Assembly (NCBI GenBank): GCA_024695725.1
Contig: JAILHQ010000008.1
Span: 1-39,008 of the forward strand
DNA length: 39,008 nt
Direction of reading: 5' to 3'
Origin: Cyanobacteria bacterium RUI128
GTDB taxonomy: Bacteria > Cyanobacteriota > Vampirovibrionia > Gastranaerophilales > Gastranaerophilaceae
How positions within the stretch are numbered: the first letter of the stretch is position 1; each line of letters begins with the position of its first letter. The notes under the pieces are model-generated. The model was not told the DNA's origin and did no database searches. It saw nothing but the letters and a program-made list of their open reading frames with translations. The translations under genes and the position numbers were made by a program. Shown here piece after piece: positions 7,524 to 14,710 of this stretch.

Positions 7524-8231
7524 ATGCAGGATTACGGTTCGGAAGCAGAACGCCACGAGGCGGAGTATAAAGAAATTTTTACGGAAGCGGCTAAGGTTAT
7601 CAGGCACGAAATAGAAAAATTCAGGCCTGATTATGACTGTGCCACATGTACTATTCCGTGTGATATTGAGAAACCGGATATTTTTTCGATATTTCCTCCG
7701 CGTTGTCCTTATGCTGCTTGGCAGATAAAATCGCTTTCTTTTTTAACCAACGAATATAAAGCGAAACTGCTTGCAAGCAAGCGAAATATTATGACAAAAA
7801 AATCAGAGTATTCCTGCCTGCAATGTGGGATGTGCTGTAAGCTTGCCGTTAGCGGATATTCACCGGTACAGCTGAAACAACGTGCAATAAGAGGGGATAA
7901 GTTTGCAAGAGAATTCCTTTCAATCTATGTCCCTTATGAGTCGGAAGAAATTGCTGAGGCTATCTGCCCGGATTATTATAATAAATTAAAAGAGCTTATG
8001 GATACGGACGAAAGGCTTTATTTCTATTATTGCAGCAAGCTCGGGGCTGATGATAAATGTACAATTTATGAGAACAGACCTGATATATGCAAAGATTATC
8101 CGCTTACACCGCTTAAGATACTTCCTGACGGCTGCGGTTTCCTGCCTTGGCATAACGCGGTTAATAAATTGGCTATGTCTATAAAGGCAAGAGAAGATTT
8201 GATTGCCTACTATAAGGATAAAATAGGTTAA
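7524..8231 (+). CDS. YkgJ-family CxxCxxCC cysteine-cluster protein
   Basis: 235 residues. The signature C98-LQ-C101-GM-C104-C105 followed by DKCTIYENRPDICKDYP is the YkgJ-type 'zinc- or iron-chelating' domain (PF03692). An extra N-terminal cluster (C39, C42, C46 and C61) is also present, so there may be two metal sites. Family members are cytoplasmic and mostly uncharacterised; an iron-sulfur or zinc centre is likely. The start is the ATG placed 6 nt after a -10 box, without a Shine-Dalgarno sequence, suggesting a leaderless message. It is divergent from superoxide reductase, which is at least consistent with a redox theme, but that is inference. Confidence 0.8.
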   Translation: MQDYGSEAERHEAEYKEIFTEAAKVIRHEIEKFRPDYDCATCTIPCDIEKPDIFSIFPPRCPYAAWQIKSLSFLTNEYKAKLLASKRNIMTKKSEYSCLQCGMCCKLAVSGYSPVQLKQRAIRGDKFAREFLSIYVPYESEEIAEAICPDYYNKLKELMDTDERLYFYYCSKLGADDKCTIYENRPDICKDYPLTPLKILPDGCGFLPWHNAVNKLAMSIKAREDLIAYYKDKIG

Positions 8232-8309
8232 ATAGTATTAAAATTTGTTAGTTTTTTAAGAGATTTTATGCTATACTGTGTTGCACAAATATAACATTCA
8301 GAGGGTCTA

Positions 8310-9239
8310 ATGGATAACACTATCGCGAAATACAGAGATGAAAATAAACAGATATCTCTCACCGGTGCAAGAGTTTTGGTTATGCTGGCAGCCCTAATGG
8401 AATCCCCGAAAAATTTTGAAGAAATTCGAGATTTCATGATCGAATGTAACGTTATGGATAAGGAATATTCAGTCGATACGGTAAGAATAGATATCAATAC
8501 CCTTAAGGCTATTGGTTGTGAAATTTCAAAGGCAACAAAGCGAAACAATCATAAGTATGCGCTTAAATCTCATCCTTTCAGGTTAAATACAAACACAGCA
8601 GAGATTAATGCCCTGCAAAAAGTTTATGACAAAATGCTGAAAACTATGCAGGCTGATAAAATTTTGCTGTTTCACGAACTGCTTTTGAAAATAGCGTCAC
8701 TTGTTGATGATGAAACCCTGAAAGAGCAAATCATAGGGATATCCGTTTTGAAACAGGAAAACATTCCTACACTTAAAGACCTGATAGAAAAATGTAAAAA
8801 ACACAACAGGGTAACCCTTGAGTATCAGACTCCGTACTCTGATTCTCAGGTCTATGATATTACTATTGAAAAACTTGGTATAAGAAACAGAAAACTCTAT
8901 GTATATTGTTATAATCATTCAACCGAAAAAAGAATGTTTCTTAATGCGTCCAGAATAAAGGCAGTCGTAAACTCTCTGTTTAACCGTGATTTGGTCTTTT
9001 TGAATGATAAGAGGGTTAAGTATTCACTGAAGAATTACAGCAACTATGTATTAGAGGATAACGAGGTTATTCTTGAACACAACGGTGATACTGCCGTTAT
9101 AGAGGGCAGGTATTTTAATGAGTTTATAGCAATACAGAGGGTTCTGAGCTTTGCGGGGGCTTGTACCGTTATAGAGCCTGACAATTTTAAGGCTTTAATT
9201 ATTAAAAAATTAAAAGAAATGAGGTCGGTCTATGAATAG
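8310..9239 (+). CDS. WYL-domain transcriptional regulator (first of a pair)
   Basis: 309 residues. An N-terminal winged-helix region (about 14-85; ARVLVMLAALMESPKNFEEI ... SVDTVRIDINTLKAIGCEI) resembles the HTH of PafB/PafC-type regulators. A WYL domain follows (about 160-222), with VTLEYQTP, then KLYVYCYN in place of the W-Y-L strand and RMFLNASRIKAVVN. The C-terminus has the usual WCX-like extension. WYL proteins sense nucleic acids or other ligands. An extended -10 (TGCTATACT) lies near 8268-8276 and GAGGG precedes the ATG. The stop overlaps the next gene by 8 bp. An overlapping WYL pair is the arrangement of mycobacterial pafB-pafC. Confidence 0.8.
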   Translation: MDNTIAKYRDENKQISLTGARVLVMLAALMESPKNFEEIRDFMIECNVMDKEYSVDTVRIDINTLKAIGCEISKATKRNNHKYALKSHPFRLNTNTAEINALQKVYDKMLKTMQADKILLFHELLLKIASLVDDETLKEQIIGISVLKQENIPTLKDLIEKCKKHNRVTLEYQTPYSDSQVYDITIEKLGIRNRKLYVYCYNHSTEKRMFLNASRIKAVVNSLFNRDLVFLNDKRVKYSLKNYSNYVLEDNEVILEHNGDTAVIEGRYFNEFIAIQRVLSFAGACTVIEPDNFKALIIKKLKEMRSVYE

Positions 9240-10092
9240 TGTTCGTAAGGTTAATGAGGCTTCCTACCGCGTATTGAGAACGCTGTTATACCTGTTTGAA
9301 AAAGATTTATCTATGAAAGAACTTGTTGATGTAATGGTTCAGAATGTTGATCCGACCTTCAATAATTTTGTTGCCAGCAAGTATATCAACACCTGCAAGT
9401 CTTGCGGTATTGATATTCAGAAAGTTAACGGTAAATATGCGCTGATAAATATTCCGTTTAGCGGGAAATTCCCTGACATAATGAATGAATTATTGTTTGA
9501 AATCAAACAGGTCAGTGAAACACTGAAACCAGAAAAAACAACTCAGATAGTAAGCAACCTTTTTGAAAAACTGCATATAACGTATTTCAAATCGGAATTT
9601 GGACTTAAATCAAGTATTAATAAACGAATAATCAAAACCTTCGAAAAGGCGCTGGCTGTTGATTCACAAATAGATGTAATATATGAAAACGGCGAAATTG
9701 TCCGCTGTAAGCCTCTTGAATTGAGCACAAAAGATAAAAAAATAATCTTTAAGATCAAAAAAGAAAACGATAGTATTGATATTCTGCCTGATGACGTCAT
9801 AGATATTGAGGTTTATGATAAAAATGCCAAAAAGGTCAAGTTAGAACAAAATGTTGTTATCTATGAACTCAAAGGTAGATTGGCAAAAAGGTATCAGCTC
9901 CGGGAGAACGAACAGATTATAAAGTATAAAGCGAACGGTTCTATCGTTATTTCAAACAAATATGAGGACAGAACCGAACTTCTTCACAGGCTGATGAGAT
10001 ACGATTCCTTATGCAAGGTTCTGAAGCCGACAGAGTGTGCTGAAGAAATAAAGAGCATGATTAATGCATCTTTGAGCAATTATGGACTCTAA
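9232..10092 (+). CDS. WYL-like transcriptional regulator (second of a pair)
   Basis: 286 residues. It has the same architecture as its upstream neighbour but more diverged: an HTH-like N-terminus (EASYRVLRTLLYLFEKDLSMKE), then a WYL-like beta barrel around 150-200 (IDVIYENGEIVRCKPLELST, KIIFKIKKEN, DDVIDIEVYD) that lacks the W-Y-L residues, and a C-terminal domain ending in ELLHRLMRYDSLCKVLKP. Its ATG lies inside the end of the first gene (8-bp overlap), so the two products are made together and may form a heterodimer. That is inference from PafBC. A weak hairpin with a T-run at 10174-10193 may end the operon. Confidence 0.65.
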   Translation: MNSVRKVNEASYRVLRTLLYLFEKDLSMKELVDVMVQNVDPTFNNFVASKYINTCKSCGIDIQKVNGKYALINIPFSGKFPDIMNELLFEIKQVSETLKPEKTTQIVSNLFEKLHITYFKSEFGLKSSINKRIIKTFEKALAVDSQIDVIYENGEIVRCKPLELSTKDKKIIFKIKKENDSIDILPDDVIDIEVYDKNAKKVKLEQNVVIYELKGRLAKRYQLRENEQIIKYKANGSIVISNKYEDRTELLHRLMRYDSLCKVLKPTECAEEIKSMINASLSNYGL

Positions 10093-10147
10093 AATCTTAT
10101 AAATTTCGGATAAATGTAATCGATTTTCGCCATTTCCCCCAAATTAA

Positions 10148-10165
10148 TTTACAAAATTTTACATT
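10148..10165 (+). promoter_or_regulatory. Perfect HLR1 consensus (RpaB site)
   Basis: TTTACAAA-AT-TTTACATT matches (G/T)TTACA(A/T)(A/T)-N2-(G/T)TTACA(A/T)(A/T) at every position. It lies in the 309-bp gap between the WYL pair and the gene at 10402. A possible promoter 20 nt downstream (TTGGCT at 10185, CATATT 17 nt later) is weak. Otherwise the gap holds the promoter and hairpin listed separately. Confidence 0.55.
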
Positions 10166-10173
10166 TAAAATCA

Positions 10174-10193
10174 TGCCGAAATTTTGGCTTTTT
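10174..10193 (+). terminator. Weak intrinsic terminator of the WYL operon
   Basis: GCCGA, AATT, TTGGC followed by TTTTTG: a short stem of 4-5 bp and a T-run 80 nt after the stop at 10092. Confidence 0.4.
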
Positions 10194-10307
10194 GTAATAT
10201 CCCGAACATATTGATTTTAAAAAGTTTCCATTATTTTTAAAACAATAATAAAATAAGGGCATTGTTTAAAAAACAATCAATTTTTGTATTAATATTTACT
10301 TTATATT

Positions 10308-10340
10308 TCCCGAAACACTGGCAAATTTTATGTTTTGGGA
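10308..10340 (+). other. Inverted repeat between two promoter-like boxes
   Basis: TCCCGAAACA / TGTTTTGGGA gives a 10-bp stem (one G-T) with a 13-nt loop. It sits directly after TTTACTTTATAT (10295-10306), the box seen in several other promoters here, and before an extended -10 (TGCTATAAT, 10362-10370). It could be an operator or a 5' leader hairpin. Confidence 0.4.
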
Positions 10341-10361
10341 CTTTAAAATAAATATAAAGAT

Positions 10362-10370
10362 TGCTATAAT
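10362..10370 (+). promoter_or_regulatory. Extended -10 promoter of the membrane-protein pair
   Basis: TGCTATAAT is an extended -10 with no convincing -35. Transcription would start near 10377, about 25 nt before the ATG at 10402. Confidence 0.6.
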
Positions 10371-10401
10371 CTCTAATGTAAATGATTAGTATGTGTATTT
10401 T

Positions 10402-12300
10402 ATGATAAGTCGAATTAGTTCAAACGATAATTTTAATACAAGAATCAACAACCCAAATTCCAACAAAAGACAAGATAACAGTCCAAATTTTGGTGGCGGG
10501 CTGATTGATGCAACTGTAAAGGGGATTCAGAAATGTGAAAAGAACCCTATGTTAAATGTTGCAATCATTGACCTGGCTACCGCTATTATCCCTAGAAGTA
10601 TATGGGAATCATTTACAAATATTTTTGCCGGTTTTGAAGCTTTCAGAAGAGAATCCTCAGGTTTAATAGTAAACTGTCTTATCCCGGGTTTTGTCGCACT
10701 GGGTGCTGCTAAACTTGTAAACAAATCTATTATGGGTGAAAAGGCAGACTTATCAGGCTGCTGGGCAGGAAACGATGCAATAGATACTGTTTCAGAGTAT
10801 TACAAGAAAGCTCCTGAAACAGAGGCTTATCAGGAAGGTCTTGCTAAGTATAAAGATACAAAGAGAGCAAGAGTTTATGCTACTCATTACAATATGCTTA
10901 ACGAAGCTTCAGGAATTGACGGTAACGTAAGAAAAGTATTTAAAGATGTCGAAGGTCTGAAGGTTTCTGATGCTGCAGAAAAACTTACGGATGCAACTTT
11001 TGAAGAAATAAAAGGTTTATCCTTCAAAGAAAGATTACAGGCTGTGGGTAAGAGCATAAAAGGAATGTTCTCAAAGACAAGAACAGCAAAACCTGTGAGC
11101 CTTGTAGATCAGGCGTTTGAATCTGTTTCTTCAAAAACTCATATTGCTGAAAACGTCAAGTTTGGAAGTGCGGAAAAGGGTGTAACATCTGATCTTAAAT
11201 CAGCTATGAAGAACTCTACCACAATGATGAGAGGTATGATAGCTGACGGTGCGGAATCTGCTGAAGAAATTACTAAATTTGCAGGTAAAGCAAAGAAACT
11301 CGTAAAATCTAAAGGTATTATTGCGATGGCTGTTATCTTACCGGTAGCCGCATCTATGCAGTATATTAACAGATGGATAACGTCCAAAATGTCAGGTGTT
11401 AAGGGCGCACCTATATATGATGATTACGCAGCAAAGAAAGAAAATCAGCCTGTAAAAACTCCTGAACAGGAAAAGGCCGACAAAAAAGCGTTAATAAAAC
11501 AAAAAATTATATCAGTAGGTTCAATGGTAGGTGTTGCCTGTTTATCTATGATGAAACTTCCTAACAAAGAAATGCTCAAGAGTATTTTTGAGTTTAAAGG
11601 TCAGTTCCCTACAATGGATCAGGCAAGAGCTATCTCAACAGTAACCTTCGGTTCACGTATGGCAGTTGCTGACGACAAGAACGAACTTGCAGAAGCTACT
11701 ACAAGAGATATTGTTACCTTCAGTAGTATGTACTTCCTCGGTGACTATGCGGCTAAAGGTTATGCATCTTATCTGGAAAACACAAAGGGTGCAAAATTAC
11801 TGAACAGAAAGAAACCGCCGAAAGAAGGCGATAACATATTTAAACGATTTGGAAACTGGGTTGTTAATACTCACTTGAAATCATCAGATGAATTGGTTTC
11901 TGACAGCGTCAGAAGTCTTGAAGAAATGAAACACTTAAGAGCTAAATGCCAAATGGTTAACTTAGGTTCTTCATTGCTCGTACTCGGCTTGTTAGTTCCG
12001 GTCTTTACCAGATTAAAGACAGAAAAAAATCATAAAAAAGAATTATTAGCCCAGGGTGCAGGGGTAAATGCAGGGGTAAATGCAGGGGTAAATGCAGGGG
12101 TAAACTCAGGGGTAAATAATGGTGTTGATGTAAAAAGTACACCAAATGTTACGCAAAATGTAACAATTTCCCAAAACCATGGCAATAATTATTTTTCAGC
12201 CTCTTTAGATAAACTGAAAACAGATGCTGAGAAAAATAAAACATTCCAATCATTCCAATCATTCAAACAGGTAGTAGAAAGTAAAACGCATGAAGGTTAG
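10402..12300 (+). CDS. Lineage-specific membrane protein with NFGGG N-terminal motif
   Basis: 632 residues from the ATG at 10402; a GTG three codons earlier is possible, and neither has a clear Shine-Dalgarno sequence. There is no signal peptide. The N-terminus is Asn-rich and ends in NSPNFGGG (about 26-33), the Phe-Gly/Lys-Gly motif shared with other proteins here. Hydrophobic segments lie at about 86-104, 307-322, 368-384 and 517-537. Near the C-terminus a 4-residue repeat (GVNA) is encoded by a 12-bp tandem repeat. From about residue 300 onward it is clearly homologous to the next gene: FKGQFPTMDQ versus FKGTAPTIDQ, and FGSRMAV-DDKNEL versus LSRMWMGRDNDEL. Function unknown. Confidence 0.85.
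   Translation: MISRISSNDNFNTRINNPNSNKRQDNSPNFGGGLIDATVKGIQKCEKNPMLNVAIIDLATAIIPRSIWESFTNIFAGFEAFRRESSGLIVNCLIPGFVALGAAKLVNKSIMGEKADLSGCWAGNDAIDTVSEYYKKAPETEAYQEGLAKYKDTKRARVYATHYNMLNEASGIDGNVRKVFKDVEGLKVSDAAEKLTDATFEEIKGLSFKERLQAVGKSIKGMFSKTRTAKPVSLVDQAFESVSSKTHIAENVKFGSAEKGVTSDLKSAMKNSTTMMRGMIADGAESAEEITKFAGKAKKLVKSKGIIAMAVILPVAASMQYINRWITSKMSGVKGAPIYDDYAAKKENQPVKTPEQEKADKKALIKQKIISVGSMVGVACLSMMKLPNKEMLKSIFEFKGQFPTMDQARAISTVTFGSRMAVADDKNELAEATTRDIVTFSSMYFLGDYAAKGYASYLENTKGAKLLNRKKPPKEGDNIFKRFGNWVVNTHLKSSDELVSDSVRSLEEMKHLRAKCQMVNLGSSLLVLGLLVPVFTRLKTEKNHKKELLAQGAGVNAGVNAGVNAGVNSGVNNGVDVKSTPNVTQNVTISQNHGNNYFSASLDKLKTDAEKNKTFQSFQSFKQVVESKTHEG
12061..12120 (+). repeat. 12-bp tandem repeat, five units, in frame
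   Basis: GGGGTAAATGCA occurs three times in perfect tandem (12061-12096), followed by GGGGTAAACTCA and GGGGTAAATAAT. It encodes GVNA repeats. Copy-number change would not shift the frame. Confidence 0.95.
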
Positions 12301-13978
12301 TTTATCTCAAAACATTCAACAACAACAATTAAACAGACCTAACACAAAACCTCAAAATCAAAATAATAACAAAAATGTTTCTTTTAAAGGTGCAGGTGTT
12401 ACGGCGATATTGGATTATCTTGCTACTAATCCTGTATGGGGTGCTACCGCAACAGATGTCGGCTTTATGGGTACTCCGACAACTGCTACAGAAATTATCA
12501 GAAGAGGCTGGGGTTACGGTTTTGAGGCCGGTTTCAGAGAATATACTTCAACTTTAAACGACGCTTCTGTCGGTCTGTACGGCTTGGGTGCAGGTACAAT
12601 TTTGGCAGGTACTTTGGCTAAGAGTGGTATTACAAACCCGCAGAGAATCTTTGCTTCAAACGAATCAGTTGATGTTCACTCATCTTTATGGAAAGCAAAC
12701 GGCGGAAATGTAGAGAATTATATTAACAGCTATGTTGACAGCATTAAAGGTTTTAACCCGACTAGTCCTAAGGCTGACGCAAACGGCTATGTAGGCGTTG
12801 CAGAAGAATGCAGACAGGGCATTGTTGACGATATGAAGATCCTTGCTAATCAAAAGCTTAACAAGCAGGACATAATCAAAGTTACTCAGAGATTAAACGC
12901 AAAGCTCGTTGAAGCAACTGGTGCAGAATCTGAACTTTTGCTCAAACACGGTGATAAATCAGTTGCATCTACAGTTACAACCGTAACCGATGATTTTTAC
13001 AGAATGACAAGAGCACTGAAAGAAACCGGCGAAGTTTCAAACGTTGATAAATTTGTATCAGCATTAAAGAAATTCGGCAAAGGTAGAGCTCTACTCGGTT
13101 TAGGTACCGCAATGGCTATTTCTACCTGTTTTCAGCCTATAAACGTATGGATGACTAAAAAGAGAACAGGTTCAACAGGTTTTGGCGGTGATGAAACAAG
13201 AACAAAAGATAACTCAGCATCCTTCAAGGCTAAAAAATTAGCATCTATGGGACTTATGGGCGGTATTATGCTGGCTACTCTTAAAGCTAAACCGTCACAA
13301 TTCCTCGACAGAATGTTATTCAAAGGCACTGCTCCTACTATTGACCAGTTTAAAGGTTTATACGGTACAACAATTCTTTCAAGAATGTGGATGGGCAGAG
13401 ATAATGACGAACTCAGGGAAATTGATATCAAGAGTATCTTAGGTTACCTGAACTGGTTAGTTCTCGGAAACTTTGTAGAAAAAGGCGTTATTATGGCTAA
13501 GGAAGACAAGGCTAATCCACTTCTGAGATATAACAAAGAAAATTCTAAAAACGGCTTCTTGTACAAACACTTTGGCGAAAAAGTCGACAAATTCTTCAAC
13601 AGCAACATCACTTCACGCAGAGAAATCGTTACTGAAGCTCTCCAGAAAGAAGGCATATCAGTTTTGAACAGTGACGGTTCTGCTAAGAAGATGAAACAAT
13701 TATTAAAAGATTTTGAAACAATCACAAATCCTATAGCTAAAAAGAACCTGAAACTCAAAACTATGGCACAGCTTGCAGGTTATGCATATTCAGGTATCGT
13801 GTTAGGTGCAGGTGTTCCTTACCTCAATATATCTATTACAAACCACGTAACAGCTAAACGTCAGGCTAAGGAACGTCACGCTAAGGCTGTGGAAATGGCA
13901 GAAAAGACTTTCTTTGAAAATGATATTAAAAACACATCATTTGCAGAGATTAAAAAGGAATATCAAAAATCAGCATAA
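12290..13978 (+). CDS. Lineage-specific membrane protein with NVSFKGAG motif, paralogue of upstream gene
   Basis: 562 residues. The N-terminus is extremely Gln/Asn-rich (QNIQQQQLNRPNTKPQNQNN) and ends in NVSFKGAG (29-36). Hydrophobic segments lie at about 94-109, 268-288, 317-331 and 494-513, in the same arrangement as the upstream protein; the stretch after the second segment is the best conserved between them. The ATG lies 11 bp inside the preceding gene, so the two are translationally coupled and probably act together, perhaps as a heteromeric membrane complex (inference). A strong terminator at 14019-14042 ends the unit. I recognise no characterised family. Confidence 0.85.
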   Translation: MKVSLSQNIQQQQLNRPNTKPQNQNNNKNVSFKGAGVTAILDYLATNPVWGATATDVGFMGTPTTATEIIRRGWGYGFEAGFREYTSTLNDASVGLYGLGAGTILAGTLAKSGITNPQRIFASNESVDVHSSLWKANGGNVENYINSYVDSIKGFNPTSPKADANGYVGVAEECRQGIVDDMKILANQKLNKQDIIKVTQRLNAKLVEATGAESELLLKHGDKSVASTVTTVTDDFYRMTRALKETGEVSNVDKFVSALKKFGKGRALLGLGTAMAISTCFQPINVWMTKKRTGSTGFGGDETRTKDNSASFKAKKLASMGLMGGIMLATLKAKPSQFLDRMLFKGTAPTIDQFKGLYGTTILSRMWMGRDNDELREIDIKSILGYLNWLVLGNFVEKGVIMAKEDKANPLLRYNKENSKNGFLYKHFGEKVDKFFNSNITSRREIVTEALQKEGISVLNSDGSAKKMKQLLKDFETITNPIAKKNLKLKTMAQLAGYAYSGIVLGAGVPYLNISITNHVTAKRQAKERHAKAVEMAEKTFFENDIKNTSFAEIKKEYQKSA

Positions 13979-14018
13979 AGGGATAAATTAAATTATAAAT
14001 ATTGGAATGTTTATAATC

Positions 14019-14042
14019 GGAGTCAAATGACTCCTTTTTTTT
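14019..14042 (+). terminator. Intrinsic terminator of the membrane-protein pair
   Basis: GGAGTC, AAAT, GACTCC followed by eight T, 41 nt past the stop at 13978. Confidence 0.92.
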
Positions 14043-14080
14043 GCGGATTTCCGGTAGTGAGAAGCGAAATTCGTAAGAGC
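14043..14080 (-). repeat. Diverged copy of the extragenic repeat, directly after a terminator
   Basis: GCGGATTTCCGGTAGTGAGA ... CGAAATTCGTAAGAGC aligns with the minus strand of the repeat at 26063-26115 (GCGGATTTTCGGTAGAGTGA ... TTGCGAAACTCGTAAGAGC), with internal gaps. Both copies begin right after the T-run of an intrinsic terminator. Confidence 0.65.
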
Positions 14081-14218
14081 ATATCGGGCAAATATAATGC
14101 TAAAATTTGCATTCAAAACGTCAAAAACTTGCGCAAAAAATGCTAAATAATAGGTAGAACTCAACCTATTTTGTTTTCGGGGAAATTTTTTTTAAATCAC
14201 TCAAATTTATAGCAGGTT

Positions 14219-14662
14219 TTAATCTTTTACCCTGTTTTTGCTAATGTGAGTCATCAGGTTTACAAAGAGTTGCTTGTATTCGGCTTCCTCTTCAGGTTTT
14301 TTCTCTATATGGTCAGCGGTCACATTGGTAAACAGGTCTATGAACTCATCAACCGTATAAATATTGACTTTATCCTGATCGTAGCCTATGCTGATACTGT
14401 CAATTTTGCCGTCTTTTTTGTTGAAACCGACAAAATTAACGCTGTTTGTCCAGTAATCGTCTTCAACCAGGTCGTCTGTTATATTTTTATAATTAACTCT
14501 GTCTAATAATTTAACTATTTTTTCTTTTTGCAGCTCTTGTTCGTTATTCATTGAATTACCTTTAACAAACTCATCATCAGGTATTGTAAAATTAGGTTTT
14601 ACTTTTCCCTGTTTCTGAGGATTATACATATTTATAATTTTTCCAATTTCGATTTTAGTCAT
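14219..14662 (-). CDS. Acidic cytoplasmic protein of unknown function
   Basis: 147 residues, soluble and acidic, without signal peptide or membrane segment. The N-terminus (about 1-36) is basic and Pro/Gln-rich; the rest alternates charged helices and strands (WTNSVNFVGFNKKDGKIDSI, IYTVDEFIDLFTNVTADHIE). AAAGG precedes the ATG. It lies 48 bp downstream of the gene at 14711, on the same strand, so the two are probably co-transcribed. A small acidic protein behind a large protein with a hydrophobic segment is the layout of effector-immunity pairs, but I recognise neither family and this is only a hypothesis. Confidence 0.65.
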   Translation of the reverse strand: MTKIEIGKIINMYNPQKQGKVKPNFTIPDDEFVKGNSMNNEQELQKEKIVKLLDRVNYKNITDDLVEDDYWTNSVNFVGFNKKDGKIDSISIGYDQDKVNIYTVDEFIDLFTNVTADHIEKKPEEEAEYKQLFVNLMTHISKNRVKD

Positions 14663-14710
14663 TTATTTACCTTTTATTATATACTATTTTTCATTATTAA
14701 TAAATTTATT

